64,000 nt of DNA from Bordetella ansorpii. GTDB lineage: Bacteria > Pseudomonadota > Gammaproteobacteria > Burkholderiales > Burkholderiaceae_B. The position numbers and the translations under genes are program-made. The DNA is taken from NCBI RefSeq assembly GCF_900078705.1, contig NZ_FKIF01000010.1, forward strand, positions 310,001 through 374,000. The letters run 5' to 3'. A model generated the notes under the pieces. That model had not been told where the DNA came from. It saw nothing but the letters and a program-made list of their open reading frames with translations, and did not search any database. Below are positions 1-9,109 of the stretch, piece after piece. Every line of letters begins with the position of its first letter. The first letter of the stretch is position 1.

Positions 1-1
1 C

Positions 2-499
2 CTGTACCTGCCCAGCGAGGGCACGGTCCTGTTGGACGGCAGGCCGGTGGGCCACGGCGAGCGCGATGACTACCGGCAGTTGTTCGGCACGGTGCTGTCG
101 GATTTCTTCCTGTTCGAGGACCTGCCCGGCGACCGGCAGTCGCTGCCGGAAACGGCCCGGCCTTATCTGCAGCGGCTGGAACTGGCGCACAAGGTGACGG
201 TCCGGGAGGGCGCCTTCAGCACCGTGGACCTGTCCACCGGACAGCGCAAGCGCCTGGCGCTGGTCCATGCCTATCTGGAGGGCCGGCCGGTGCTGGTGTT
301 CGATGAATGGGCGGCCGACCAGGACCCGGCCTTCCGTCATCTTTTCTACACCGAATTGCTGCCCGAGCTGCGCGCGCAAGGCCGGTCGTTGGTGGTGATC
401 TCGCACGACGACCGGTATTTCCATGTGGCCGACCGCATCGTGCACATGCGGGCGGGCCGCGTCGAGCGGGTCGACGTCCCCGCCAGCCTGGCCGCGTGA
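2..499 (+). CDS. PvdE/SyrD-type cyclic-peptide ABC exporter, C-terminal ATPase part (partial)
   Basis: The reading frame is open from the window edge, so the membrane domain and Walker A lie outside; only the last ~165 residues are seen. What remains is the C-terminal half of an ABC ATPase: a signature loop LSTGQRKRLAL, a Walker B reading VLVFDEWAADQDP, and a switch histidine in VVISHDDRYF. The DEWAADQDP form and the STGQRKR signature are typical, as I know the family, of the cyclic-peptide/siderophore exporter group (PvdE, SyrD) rather than of lipid exporters. It ends 14 bp before a convergent MFS gene. The substrate is not visible; a peptide siderophore or lipopeptide is an inference from the family. 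Confidence 0.8.
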   Translation: MYLPSEGTVLLDGRPVGHGERDDYRQLFGTVLSDFFLFEDLPGDRQSLPETARPYLQRLELAHKVTVREGAFSTVDLSTGQRKRLALVHAYLEGRPVLVFDEWAADQDPAFRHLFYTELLPELRAQGRSLVVISHDDRYFHVADRIVHMRAGRVERVDVPASLAA

Positions 500-512
500 A
501 GAGACCGGCCCG

Positions 513-1790
513 TCAGGCGGCCAGCACCCGCGGACGCGGCGTGCGGTGGATCATCAGCGCGATCACCGCCGCCACCAGGCCCGTGGCGCCCGACAGCACG
601 AAGGCCATCAGGTAGCTGCCCGTGCTTTCGCGCACGAAGCCGCCCATCCAGGCCGCGCTGGCCGCGCCCAGTTGATGTCCGGCCACGATCCAGCCGAACA
701 CCACCGGGGCATCGCGCTCGCCGAAGGCGTCGGTGGTCAGGCGCAGCGTGGGCGGCACGGTGGCGATCCAGTCCAGGCCGTAGAAGATGGCGAAGATCGA
801 CAGGCTGTAGAACGAGAAATCGGAGTAGGGCAGATACATCAGCGACAGGCCGCGCAGCGCGTAGTACGTGAACAGCAGCTTGCGCGGATCGTAGCGGTCG
901 GTCAGCCAGCCCGAGGCCGTGGTGCCCACCAGGTCGAACACGCCCATCAGCGCCAGCAGGCCGGCGGCCTGCACCTCGGCGATGCCGTGGTCGCCGCACA
1001 GCGCGATCAGGTGGGTGCCGATCAGGCCATTGGTGGTGAAGCCGCACACGAAGAACGTGGCGAACAGATACCAGAACACGCGCTTGCCCGCGGCCTGGCG
1101 CAGCACGCCGAAGGTGGCGGCCACCATGCCGGTGCGCGGCGCGGGGGCCGAGGGCAGGGTGCCGGGCTCGCTGCCATAGGGCACCAGGTTCACGTCGGCG
1201 GGGCGGTCGGGCACCAGCAGCCAGGCCAACGGCGCCATGACCAGGGCGGCGGCGGCCACCACCCAGACCACGAGGGTCCAGTCGCCGGACGAGGCCAGCT
1301 TGGCCAGGATCGGCAGGAACACCAGGTTGCCCGTGGCCGTGCTGGCGGTGAGCAGGCCCATCATCAGCCCGCGGCGGCGGACGAACCAGCGGTTGACCAC
1401 CGTGGCGCCCAGCACCACGGCCACCGCGCCCGAGGCCATGCCCGAGAACACGCCCCAGGTGGCCAGCAGATGCCAGGTCTCGGTCATGTAGGCGCTGGCG
1501 GCGCTGGAGGCCGACATCACCAGCAGGGCGCAGATCAGCACGCGGCGCAGGCCGAAGCGCTCCATGGCCGCCGCGGCGAACGGGCCCATCAGGCCGTAGA
1601 AGAAGATGCCGATGGCGGCGGCCAGCGAAATCGAGGAGCGGCTCCAGCCGAAGGATTCTTCCAGCGGCACCAGCAGCACGCTGGGCGTGGAGCGCAGGCC
1701 GGCCGAGACCAGCAGGGCGAAGAAGATGACGGCGACCACGACGAAGGCATAGCGCTGGCCAAAGCGGGGAACGGCGCGGTGGAAGATCAT
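513..1790 (-). CDS. MFS transporter (OFA/monocarboxylate-like)
   Basis: A 425-residue protein with about twelve hydrophobic segments, the usual size for the major facilitator superfamily. The N-terminal stretch FGWSRSSISLAAAIGIFFYG and the loop ERFGLRRVL fit the oxalate/formate-antiporter-like branch; the substrate is unknown. The start codon at 1790 directly abuts an inverted repeat and has no Shine-Dalgarno sequence, while the only good promoter lies within 60 bp, so the leader is very short. It is divergent from the TetR gene at 1952 and is the obvious target of that regulator. An efflux role is therefore likely but inferred. Confidence 0.85.
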   Translation of the reverse strand: MIFHRAVPRFGQRYAFVVVAVIFFALLVSAGLRSTPSVLLVPLEESFGWSRSSISLAAAIGIFFYGLMGPFAAAAMERFGLRRVLICALLVMSASSAASAYMTETWHLLATWGVFSGMASGAVAVVLGATVVNRWFVRRRGLMMGLLTASTATGNLVFLPILAKLASSGDWTLVVWVVAAAALVMAPLAWLLVPDRPADVNLVPYGSEPGTLPSAPAPRTGMVAATFGVLRQAAGKRVFWYLFATFFVCGFTTNGLIGTHLIALCGDHGIAEVQAAGLLALMGVFDLVGTTASGWLTDRYDPRKLLFTYYALRGLSLMYLPYSDFSFYSLSIFAIFYGLDWIATVPPTLRLTTDAFGERDAPVVFGWIVAGHQLGAASAAWMGGFVRESTGSYLMAFVLSGATGLVAAVIALMIHRTPRPRVLAA

Positions 1791-1851
1791 GTTACTGACC
1801 GGTACGTATCAAGAGGGGCGTATAGTACGTACCGGTCAGTAACGCCGTCAA
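1791..1851 (-). promoter_or_regulatory. Sigma-70 promoter with paired TetR operators
   Basis: A perfect 18-bp inverted repeat, GTTACTGACCGGTACGTA at 1791-1808 and its complement at 1826-1843, separated by 17 bp. Each arm is itself close to a palindrome around ACCGGT, the form of a TetR half-operator pair. Reading leftward, TTGACG (1846-1851) and TACTAT (1822-1827) make a -35/-10 pair with an 18-bp spacer. One arm fills the spacer and the other covers the initial transcribed region. This arrangement would block the MFS promoter when the divergent TetR protein binds. Confidence 0.8.
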
Positions 1852-1951
1852 GCGCATTTTCGATTCCGTGCCGGCGCGCGCCCGTACGGGCATTGCAGAA
1901 CGCCGCCTTGTTATGCTCGGGCGATCCGCGCGCCATTTTCCAGGGCCTTCC

Positions 1952-2551
1952 ATGACGAACAAAGCCTCCCTTCCCGATGCCCCGCCGCGTCCCGCGCCGG
2001 CGGCCGACCGCATCCGCAAGAGTGCGCGCCAGCTCTTCTATCACCAGGGCATACGCGCCGTGGGAGTGGACGCCATCGTGGCCGAGGCCGGCGTCACCAA
2101 GCCCAGCCTGTACCGTAGCTTCTCGTCCAAGGACGAACTGGCGGCGGCGTATCTGCGTGACTACGAGAGCGAGTTCTGGGCCCGCCTGGATGCCGCTGCC
2201 GCCGCGCATCCCGGCGATCCGCGCGCGCAGATCCTGGCGTATTTCGGTGGCCTGACCGCGCGCGCCACGGCGCCGGGCTGCTATCGCGGCTGCGGCCTGA
2301 GCAATGCGGTGGTGGAGTATCCCGAGAAAGACCATCCGGCGCGGCAAGTGGCCGTCGCGCACAAGCGCGAACTGCGCAGGCGCCTGGTGGACATGGCGCG
2401 CGACATGGGCGCGCGTGATCCGCAGGCCCTGGGCGATGGCTTGCTGCTGCTGCTCGAAGGCACGTTCGTATCGGGGCAGATCTTCGGCGCGGACGGCCCC
2501 GCCAAACATCTGCGTGAGATCGCGGACCGGCTGATCGAGGCAAGCCTGTAG
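1952..2551 (+). CDS. TetR-family regulator
   Basis: 199 residues. The N-terminal helix-turn-helix is clear: IRKSARQLFYHQGIRAVGVD, then IVAEAGVTKPSLYRSFSSKDEL at about residues 35-60. The C-terminal half is the variable ligand-binding domain, with a Cys pair in CYRGCGLSN as in several redox- or electrophile-linked TetR proteins. The start at 1952 was chosen because the helix-turn-helix begins the usual ~15-20 residues later; upstream in-frame starts would add an unrelated tail. It is divergent from the MFS gene, with the paired operator between them, so it probably represses that gene and perhaps itself. Confidence 0.88.
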   Translation: MTNKASLPDAPPRPAPAADRIRKSARQLFYHQGIRAVGVDAIVAEAGVTKPSLYRSFSSKDELAAAYLRDYESEFWARLDAAAAAHPGDPRAQILAYFGGLTARATAPGCYRGCGLSNAVVEYPEKDHPARQVAVAHKRELRRRLVDMARDMGARDPQALGDGLLLLLEGTFVSGQIFGADGPAKHLREIADRLIEASL

Positions 2552-2560
2552 CCCCTTTCC

Positions 2561-3007
2561 ATGATCTCCTTACGCAAATCCACCCCGGCGGATGCGCCGC
2601 GCGCGCTCGACATCTGGCGGCGGGCGGTGGATGCCACGCACCATTTCCTGGCCCCAGAAGACCGCCAGGCCATCGAGGCCGAGGTCGCGGCCTTCCTGCC
2701 GCGGGCGCCGCTGGAGCTGGCGGTCGACGCGGCGGACCGCGCCATTGCCTTCATGCTGCTGGATGGCAACCGCATGGAGGCCCTGTTCGTCGATCCGGCG
2801 CATCGCGGGGCCGGCGTGGGCCGCTTGCTCGTGCGGCACGCGCTGTTCCGGCATCCGGACCTGTACACCGACGTCAATGCGCAGAATGGCCAAGCCATCG
2901 GGTTCTACGAGCGGCTGGGCTTTCAGGCCATCGGCCGGTCCGAACAGGACGGGCAGGGCAGGCCATACCCGCTGATCCATCTTCGCCACCGGCCCGCCCG
3001 GGCCTGA
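2561..3007 (+). CDS. GNAT-family N-acetyltransferase
   Basis: 148 residues, the normal size for a single GNAT domain. The acetyl-CoA pyrophosphate loop is seen as HRGAGVGRLL (residues ~82-91), after the strand MEALFVDPA and before NGQAIGFYERLGF, all standard GNAT motifs. The overall pattern is close to the YjaB/PA4866-like small-molecule acetyltransferases, but the substrate cannot be read. It starts 9 bp after the TetR gene and is probably co-transcribed with it. A small hairpin with a T-run follows at 3069. Confidence 0.85.
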   Translation: MISLRKSTPADAPRALDIWRRAVDATHHFLAPEDRQAIEAEVAAFLPRAPLELAVDAADRAIAFMLLDGNRMEALFVDPAHRGAGVGRLLVRHALFRHPDLYTDVNAQNGQAIGFYERLGFQAIGRSEQDGQGRPYPLIHLRHRPARA

Positions 3008-3035
3008 GCCCGCGCTTTCGCCCGAGCCCAAAAAG

Positions 3036-3056
3036 AACGGCGCCTCGCGGCGCCGT
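3036..3056 (-). terminator. Terminator of glnK-amtB
   Basis: A perfect 9-bp stem, AACGGCGCC/GGCGCCGTT, with loop TCGC. On the minus strand it is followed by CTTTTTGGG, giving the T-run expected downstream of amtB. Confidence 0.75.
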
Positions 3057-3068
3057 TCCGTACTGCTC

Positions 3069-3085
3069 AGCCTTTTCGGCTTTTT
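3069..3085 (+). terminator. Short terminator-like hairpin
   Basis: AGCC-TTTTC-GGCT followed by four more T. It is weakly stable but correctly placed downstream of the GNAT gene for rightward transcription. Confidence 0.45.
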
Positions 3086-3136
3086 CCCCCGGGGTCTGCA
3101 GGGCGGGCGTATGGTGCCCGCCTCTGGTGTTCCTGC

Positions 3137-4375
3137 TTAGCTGTGGTACGCGGACTCGCCGTGGCTGGTCACGTCCAGGCCTTCGCGTTCCTGGTCTTCC
3201 GGCACACGCAGGCCGCACAGCATGTCCGCGATCTTGTAGGCGATCCAGGCCACGATGCCCGACCAGATGATGGTCAGCAGCACGCCTTCGAGCTGCACCC
3301 AGACCTGGCCGGCGATGGCGCCGACGCTGTCCAGGCCCGGGCCGCCCAGGGCCTTGGCGTTGAACACGCCGGTCAGCAGGGCGCCGACGATGCCGCCCAC
3401 GCCGTGCACGCCGAACACGTCCAGCGCGTCATCGGCACGCAGCATGCGCTTCAGGCCGTTGACACCCCACACGCAGATCACGCCCGCCACCACGCCGATC
3501 ACCAGCGCGCCCACCGGGCCCACCAGGCCGGCGGCCGGGGTGATGCCGACCAGGCCGGCGATCGCGCCGGAAGCGGCGCCCAGCATCGAGGGCTTGCCCT
3601 TCAGGCTCCACTCGGTCAGCGTCCAGGCCAGCACCGCGCCTGCCGTGGCGACCATCGTGTTGAAGAAGGCCAGCGTGGCGCCTTCGTTGGCGGCCAGCGA
3701 CGAACCGGCGTTGAAACCGAACCAGCCCACCCACAGCAGCATGGCGCCGATGTAGGTCATGGGCAGGTTGTGCGGCTGCATCGCTTCACGGCCGTAGCCG
3801 ACGCGCTTGCCGATCACGTAGGCGCCCACCAGGCCGGCCACGCCGGCGTTGATGTGCACCACGGTGCCGCCGGCGAAGTCCAGCGCGCCCTTGGCGTTCA
3901 TCAGGCCGGGCGCGGTTTCCGAGACGAACCACACCATGTGGGCGATGGGAACGTAGGCGAACGTGAACCAGATCGCCGTGAAGACCAGCACGGCGGAGAA
4001 GCGGACGCGCTCGGCGAAGCTGCCCACGATCAGCGCGCAGGTGATGCCGGCGAACGTGGCCTGGAACGACGCGAATAGGATCTCGGTCAGCGAGGCCGAC
4101 ATGGCGTACGAACCATCCGCCGGCGTGAACATGCCGGAGAAGAACACCCGCGAGAAGCCGCCGAAGAAGGCGTTGCCTTCGGTGAAGGCCAGCGAGTAGC
4201 CGTAGATGAACCACAGCACGACGCCCAGGGCGAACGTGCACAGCACCTGCATCAGCACCGACAGCACGTTCTTGCTGCGCACCAGGCCGCCGTAGAACAG
4301 TGCCAGGCCGGGGACCGCCATCATCAACACCAGCAGTGTCGAGACGAGCAACCAGGAGATATCCGCTTTATCCAT
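3137..4375 (-). CDS. amtB: Ammonium transporter AmtB
   Basis: 412 residues with eleven predicted membrane helices, forming the trimeric ammonia/ammonium channel of the inner membrane. The two pore histidines are present: His174 in GGTVVHINAG and His324 in FGVHGVGG. The C-terminal tail ends DVTSHGESAYHS, the cytoplasmic segment that binds GlnK. It lies immediately downstream of the PII gene (36 bp) in the standard glnK-amtB order, so PII blocks the channel when nitrogen is plentiful. It has no separate promoter that I can see and is expected to share the sigma-54 promoter upstream of glnK. Confidence 0.97.
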   Translation of the reverse strand: MDKADISWLLVSTLLVLMMAVPGLALFYGGLVRSKNVLSVLMQVLCTFALGVVLWFIYGYSLAFTEGNAFFGGFSRVFFSGMFTPADGSYAMSASLTEILFASFQATFAGITCALIVGSFAERVRFSAVLVFTAIWFTFAYVPIAHMVWFVSETAPGLMNAKGALDFAGGTVVHINAGVAGLVGAYVIGKRVGYGREAMQPHNLPMTYIGAMLLWVGWFGFNAGSSLAANEGATLAFFNTMVATAGAVLAWTLTEWSLKGKPSMLGAASGAIAGLVGITPAAGLVGPVGALVIGVVAGVICVWGVNGLKRMLRADDALDVFGVHGVGGIVGALLTGVFNAKALGGPGLDSVGAIAGQVWVQLEGVLLTIIWSGIVAWIAYKIADMLCGLRVPEDQEREGLDVTSHGESAYHS

Positions 4376-4411
4376 TTCTAATAGGCTCCAATGAGTCTTT
4401 CTCTGTGTGCT

Positions 4412-5383
<972 letters not shown>

Positions 5384-5659
5384 ATGATGAATAATCGCAC
5401 GCAGTGGATGGAAGACCTGCAGAAGAATCTGTCCGATCTGATCGCCCGCAGCCCCGCCGCCGACCTGGAGCGCAACGCGCGCGCCATGATGACGCAGACG
5501 TTCACCCGGCTCGACCTGGTCACCCGCGAAGAGTTCGAGGTGCAGACCGACCTGCTGGCGCGCGCCCGCATGCGCGTCGATCAGTTGGGCGAGCAGGTGC
5601 AGCAGTTGCAGGCCCGCCTGGATGCGCTGGAAGCAAAGGGCGGCGGTTCGCCCTCCTGA
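5384..5659 (+). CDS. ubiK: Ubiquinone biosynthesis accessory factor UbiK (BMFP domain)
   Basis: 91 residues: an N-terminal amphipathic segment (WMEDLQKNLSDLIARSPAADLERNAR in outline) and a C-terminal coiled coil (VDQLGEQVQQLQARLDALEA). This is the BMFP/YqiC family, which assembles with UbiJ and helps late steps of ubiquinone synthesis at the membrane. A good GAAGGA ribosome site precedes it. In relatives it commonly sits between glnK and comM, and here comM lies about 3.4 kb further on, separated by a block of accessory genes. Confidence 0.9.
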   Translation: MMNNRTQWMEDLQKNLSDLIARSPAADLERNARAMMTQTFTRLDLVTREEFEVQTDLLARARMRVDQLGEQVQQLQARLDALEAKGGGSPS

Positions 5660-5679
5660 GCGCGGGACGCGCCGCGGCC

Positions 5680-6870
5680 TCAGCCCGAGGCGGTTGCGCG
5701 CTTGCCCAGGCCGCTGGCCACTGCCGTCGACACCGCCAACAGGATCAGCGTGGCGCCATAAAGGTCCGTGGTTGCCCGCAGGCCCAGTTCATGCGCCATC
5801 ACACCCGCCAGCAGCGCGGGCAGGCTGAAGGCCAGGTAGCTCAGCACGAAGAACGCCGCCACCAGTCCCGCGCGTTCGGTGGGCTGCGCCAGCGGCACGA
5901 CCGACCGTAACGCGCCCTGGAAGGCCGCGCCGAAACCGGTGCCCGCCAGGCAGGTGCCGGCGAAGAACAGCGCGGCACTATCCAGGTGCACACCGGTCAG
6001 CGTCACCACCAGGCCAGCCGCCAGCGCGATCGATCCTGTCATCAGCAGGCGAGGCGTGGGCAATCCCCGCAGCAGGGCGATGGCCCCGAAGCCGCTCATC
6101 GTCAGCGCGAATACCACCCAGCCGCCCACCACGATATTGTCGGAATGCGTGACGCTGCGAGCCAGGGTCGGCCCCAGCGATAAATAGAATCCGCCCAGCG
6201 CCCACAGGGCGATGTTGACCGGTAGGATACGCAGCATGGCCCCGCGCGCCGCGGGCGGCACCCGGACGCGCGGGCGCATCGAGGCCAGCAGGCCCGGCAC
6301 GCGGCTTGCGGATTCCGGCAGCCTCAGCACCAGCAGCGCTTCGGCGGCCAGCAGGACGATCAGCAGCAGGTAGGTCAGGCGCAGCGGCGCGGGCGCGTAT
6401 TGCACCAGCAGGCTGGCGCCCAGGGCGCCGATTCCCATGCCGAACAACGGCGCCAGGGAATTGAGCAGGGGACCGCGTTCGCGGCTGGCGTCGAGCAGGC
6501 CGGCGCCCAGGGCGCTGATCGCCATGCCGGTGGCCAGCCCCTGCAACGCGCGCGCCAGCAGCAGCATCGGCGCGCCATCCGCGGCGGCGAAGATTGACAG
6601 GGCCAGCATGTTCAGCAGGATGCTGCCCACGATCACGGGCCGCCGGCCCAGATGGTCGGACAGCGGGCCGGTGGTCAGCAATGCGGCAAGCAGGCTGAAG
6701 GCGTAGATGGCGAATACCAGCGTCAACGTGCCGGAAGAGAAGTGCCAGGTTTCCTGGTACACCCGGTACAGCGGCGTGGGAGCGCTGGACGCACCCAGGA
6801 ATGTCGCGGCGGTCAACGAGTAGACGGCGAGTGCGCGTGCGGAGGCAGCGGGGGTGTAGATGGCGTTCAT
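5680..6870 (-). CDS. MFS drug-efflux-type transporter
   Basis: 396 residues, twelve hydrophobic segments, with the MFS motif A form GPLSDHLGRRPVIV after helix 2 and LARALQGLATGMA in helix 4, which suggests a DHA-type exporter. The chosen start MNAIYTP has GGAG six bases upstream; a further in-frame ATG six codons earlier is less well placed. It is divergent from a TetR gene with an inverted-repeat operator between them. The substrate is unknown. Confidence 0.85.
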   Translation of the reverse strand: MNAIYTPAASARALAVYSLTAATFLGASSAPTPLYRVYQETWHFSSGTLTLVFAIYAFSLLAALLTTGPLSDHLGRRPVIVGSILLNMLALSIFAAADGAPMLLLARALQGLATGMAISALGAGLLDASRERGPLLNSLAPLFGMGIGALGASLLVQYAPAPLRLTYLLLIVLLAAEALLVLRLPESASRVPGLLASMRPRVRVPPAARGAMLRILPVNIALWALGGFYLSLGPTLARSVTHSDNIVVGGWVVFALTMSGFGAIALLRGLPTPRLLMTGSIALAAGLVVTLTGVHLDSAALFFAGTCLAGTGFGAAFQGALRSVVPLAQPTERAGLVAAFFVLSYLAFSLPALLAGVMAHELGLRATTDLYGATLILLAVSTAVASGLGKRATASG

Positions 6871-6897
6871 TGACACTCCGGCGGTCAAAAGCTAGAT

Positions 6898-6942
6898 AAT
6901 TGCTTTAGTGCAGCATAGATCATTACTCTCACTAAAGCAATT
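6898..6942. promoter_or_regulatory. TetR operator between divergent MFS and tetR
   Basis: A perfect 13-bp inverted repeat, AATTGCTTTAGTG (6898-6910) and CACTAAAGCAATT (6930-6942). A further half-site-like AGCTTTAG follows at 6947. It is AT-rich in a GC-rich genome and placed between the two divergent start codons, so it would control both. Confidence 0.75.
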
Positions 6943-6996
6943 TAATAGCTTTAGATTCACCAGAAGCGTTCGGATTTGACGCAAGGAGTCCACATC

Positions 6997-7590
6997 ATGC
7001 CGATACGAGAGGGTGTGCGGCCGGGCGGGCGCAGTGCGCGCGTGCAGGCGTCGGTGCATCAGGCAGTAAAGAGCCTGCTGGACGAAATGTCCAGCGAGGA
7101 GGTGACGGTGGCGTTGGTGGCGGCGCAAGCCGGGGTCACCCCTTCCACCATCTATCGACGATGGGGCGACCTGCAGACCTTGCTGGCCGACGTGGCGGTC
7201 GACCGGTTCCATCCCGATGGCGATCCTGGGGATACGGGATCGTTCCGCAGCGACCTGGAGGCGTGGGCGCAAGGGTACGTCGAGGAAATGACCTCGGCGC
7301 CGGGCCGCCAGATGCTGCGCGACGTGATGGCCGGCATGAGCGCCACCGACAGCGGCCCCGCGTGCCAGTGCGCGACCATCGTGCGGGCGCATCTGCAGAT
7401 GTTCGTGGATCGCGCGCACCAGCGTGGCGAGGGCGGCGTGCCGGACATGGACGACGTGCTGGATTTCGTCGTGGCGCCGATCACGTACCGGCTGCTGTTC
7501 GATACGGTGCCGGTGGATCCGGGCTTCGCGAAGCTTTGTGTCGCCAGGCTGCTGGACGCGCGGGTGGGCGAGCCTGCCCTTACGGCATGA
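6997..7590 (+). CDS. TetR-family regulator
   Basis: 197 residues. The DNA-binding domain is residues ~15-60, with the recognition helix in [22 protein letters not shown]. The C-terminal part fits the TetR_C subgroup with HxxMFVDRA near residue 130. AAGGAG lies eight bases before the chosen ATG; the in-frame ATG seven codons upstream has no site. It overlaps the convergent oxidoreductase by 11 bp and is divergent from the MFS gene it probably represses. Confidence 0.88.
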   Translation: MPIREGVRPGGRSARVQASVHQAVKSLLDEMSSEEVTVALVAAQAGVTPSTIYRRWGDLQTLLADVAVDRFHPDGDPGDTGSFRSDLEAWAQGYVEEMTSAPGRQMLRDVMAGMSATDSGPACQCATIVRAHLQMFVDRAHQRGEGGVPDMDDVLDFVVAPITYRLLFDTVPVDPGFAKLCVARLLDARVGEPALTA

Positions 7591-8554
7591 GCCCGGGGTC
7601 GACCGCGATGGCGATTTTTCCCTGCAGGCCGTTGTCGGGGCTTTCCAGCCGGGCGTGGGCCAGCGGGACATCGGCAAGCGAGTAGACGGCGCCCACGTGC
7701 GGCCGTAGTTGGCCGCGCTCCACCAATGCGCCGAGCTCATCGAGCTTGCCGCGGTGTTGCCGCGTGAAGACGAAGTGATAGCTCGCGTTCTTGCCCCAGG
7801 CCTGGATGACGTTCTGCGGCTGGGCGATGTCCACGATCGACACGACACGGCCCAACTGCGCGAGCACGTCGGGGCTGCGCGACAGGGTATTGCCGCCGAT
7901 GGTGTCGAACACGACGTCGACGCCGCGTCCCTCCGTCTGCCGCATGATGGCCTCGACGTAATCTTCCTTCTCGTAGTCGATCATCACGTCAGCGCCCATC
8001 TTTCGTGCGAAGTCGAAGTTTGCTGCGCGTACGGTGGTGTACACCCTGGCGCCGATGGCCTTTGCGAGCTGGATCGCCACATGGCCCACGCCCCCCGCGC
8101 CGCCGTGCACCAGAATGCTTTCCCCCACTCTCAGCGCCGCGCGGACCACCAGGGCCTCCCACGCCGTTCCGCCCACCAGGGACAGGCTGGCCGCCTCGAG
8201 ATGGTTCAGCGAAGCGGGCTTCCTGCCGACGATGCTGGCGTCGGCCACGTGGTACTCGGCGTAGCTCCCCGGCCCGTGGAATATCTGCGGGGTGTACCAG
8301 ACCTCGTCTCCCACGGAGAAAGCCGTCACGCCCGGTCCGACGGCTTCGACGACGCCGGAGACGTCGTGCCCGGTGATGGCAGGCAGCGGCACCAGGTCGG
8401 GATAGTCGCCACGCCTGACCTGGTAATCCAGGGGATTGATGGAGGTGGCATGCACCCGGACCAGGATCTGGCCCGCCTGGGGCTGGGGCTTGGGGGCGTC
8501 GAGAAGCTCGAACGCGTCCGGGCCGCCGAATGACTTGAGTACTAGCGCTTTCAT
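7580..8554 (-). CDS. Zinc-independent MDR oxidoreductase (NADPH:quinone reductase-like)
   Basis: 324 residues of the medium-chain dehydrogenase/reductase superfamily. The N-terminal GroES-like fold has [14 protein letters not shown] and lacks the structural zinc cysteines; the Rossmann motif is [20 protein letters not shown] near residue 150. These features point to NAD(P)H:quinone or enone reductases. The neighbour upstream is an ArsR regulator transcribed in the same direction, and near-identical palindromes precede both genes, so the two are probably regulated together. The natural substrate is unknown; detoxification of quinones or reactive enones is an inference. Confidence 0.87.
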   Translation of the reverse strand: MKALVLKSFGGPDAFELLDAPKPQPQAGQILVRVHATSINPLDYQVRRGDYPDLVPLPAITGHDVSGVVEAVGPGVTAFSVGDEVWYTPQIFHGPGSYAEYHVADASIVGRKPASLNHLEAASLSLVGGTAWEALVVRAALRVGESILVHGGAGGVGHVAIQLAKAIGARVYTTVRAANFDFARKMGADVMIDYEKEDYVEAIMRQTEGRGVDVVFDTIGGNTLSRSPDVLAQLGRVVSIVDIAQPQNVIQAWGKNASYHFVFTRQHRGKLDELGALVERGQLRPHVGAVYSLADVPLAHARLESPDNGLQGKIAIAVDPGLMP

Positions 8555-8581
8555 GGTGATCCTTATTTCTGGAAAAAGGGA

Positions 8582-8598
8582 TATCGGGAATTATCGAT
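8582..8598 (-). promoter_or_regulatory. Probable ArsR operator upstream of the oxidoreductase
   Basis: TATCGGGAATTATCGAT, an imperfect palindrome 28 bp before the oxidoreductase start. It shares the TATCGGGAA arm with the palindrome upstream of the ArsR gene at 8951. Confidence 0.55.
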
Positions 8599-8637
8599 TT
8601 AACAGGTTGATAAAAAGCGCTGGGAAGGCGCTGACGA

Positions 8638-8940
8638 TCAAAGCTCTTTGCCTATGAGCTCGGTAAGCGCGCTGATGGTGGCCTCGTTCCGCTTGTAGTA
8701 GGTCCACTGGCCGATGCGCCGGACTTCGACCAGGCCCGCCCGTTGCAAGGTCGCAAGGTAATCGGACACCGTCGACTGCGACAGCCCGACCCCTTCCTGG
8801 ATGCTGCTGACGCAGACACCGACCGTCAGAACATCCCCTTCGTCTTGCGGAGGGAAATTGTTCACCGGATCCTTCAGGCCTTGCAGGATCTGAAGACGGG
8901 TACGGTTCGACAGGGCTTTGAATACTTCGAGCAGGTCCAT
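8638..8940 (-). CDS. ArsR-family winged-helix regulator
   Basis: 100 residues, a single ArsR/SmtB winged helix: FKALSNRTRLQILQGL, then VGLSQSTVSDYLATLQRAGLV as the recognition helix, then the wing EVRRIGQWTYYKRN. It does not show the classic metal-binding ELCVCDL motif; a lone cysteine in VGVCVSSIQ could serve redox sensing instead. The palindrome close upstream suggests autoregulation, and the matching half-repeat before the next gene suggests control of the quinone-reductase-like enzyme. Confidence 0.88.
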   Translation of the reverse strand: MDLLEVFKALSNRTRLQILQGLKDPVNNFPPQDEGDVLTVGVCVSSIQEGVGLSQSTVSDYLATLQRAGLVEVRRIGQWTYYKRNEATISALTELIGKEL

Positions 8941-8950
8941 GGCGCTATCG

Positions 8951-8968
8951 TATCGGAATTTCCCGATA
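8951..8968. promoter_or_regulatory. ArsR autoregulatory operator
   Basis: TATCGGAATTTCCCGATA, with 6-bp arms TATCGG/CCGATA that extend further with one mismatch. It lies 11-28 bp upstream of the ArsR start codon and matches the element at 8582. Confidence 0.6.
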
Positions 8969-9109
8969 TGTCAATGCAAAAAAATGCCGACGTTTCGTCC
9001 GCCGCCTCGCCGGGGCGGGCCTGGGTGACGTTTCTGTCTCTCGGCGCCCGGCGCGGCCGGCCACAATTGCCCATACTGGCCCGCTCGTCATCCATCGAGC
9101 AGGCCATCC

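Noticed and set aside
423-1955. Long plus-strand frame (510 codons) opposite the MFS gene
   Set aside because: Antisense shadow of a GC-rich gene: translation is His/Gln/Gly/Arg-rich without any fold, and the minus-strand gene is a clear transporter.
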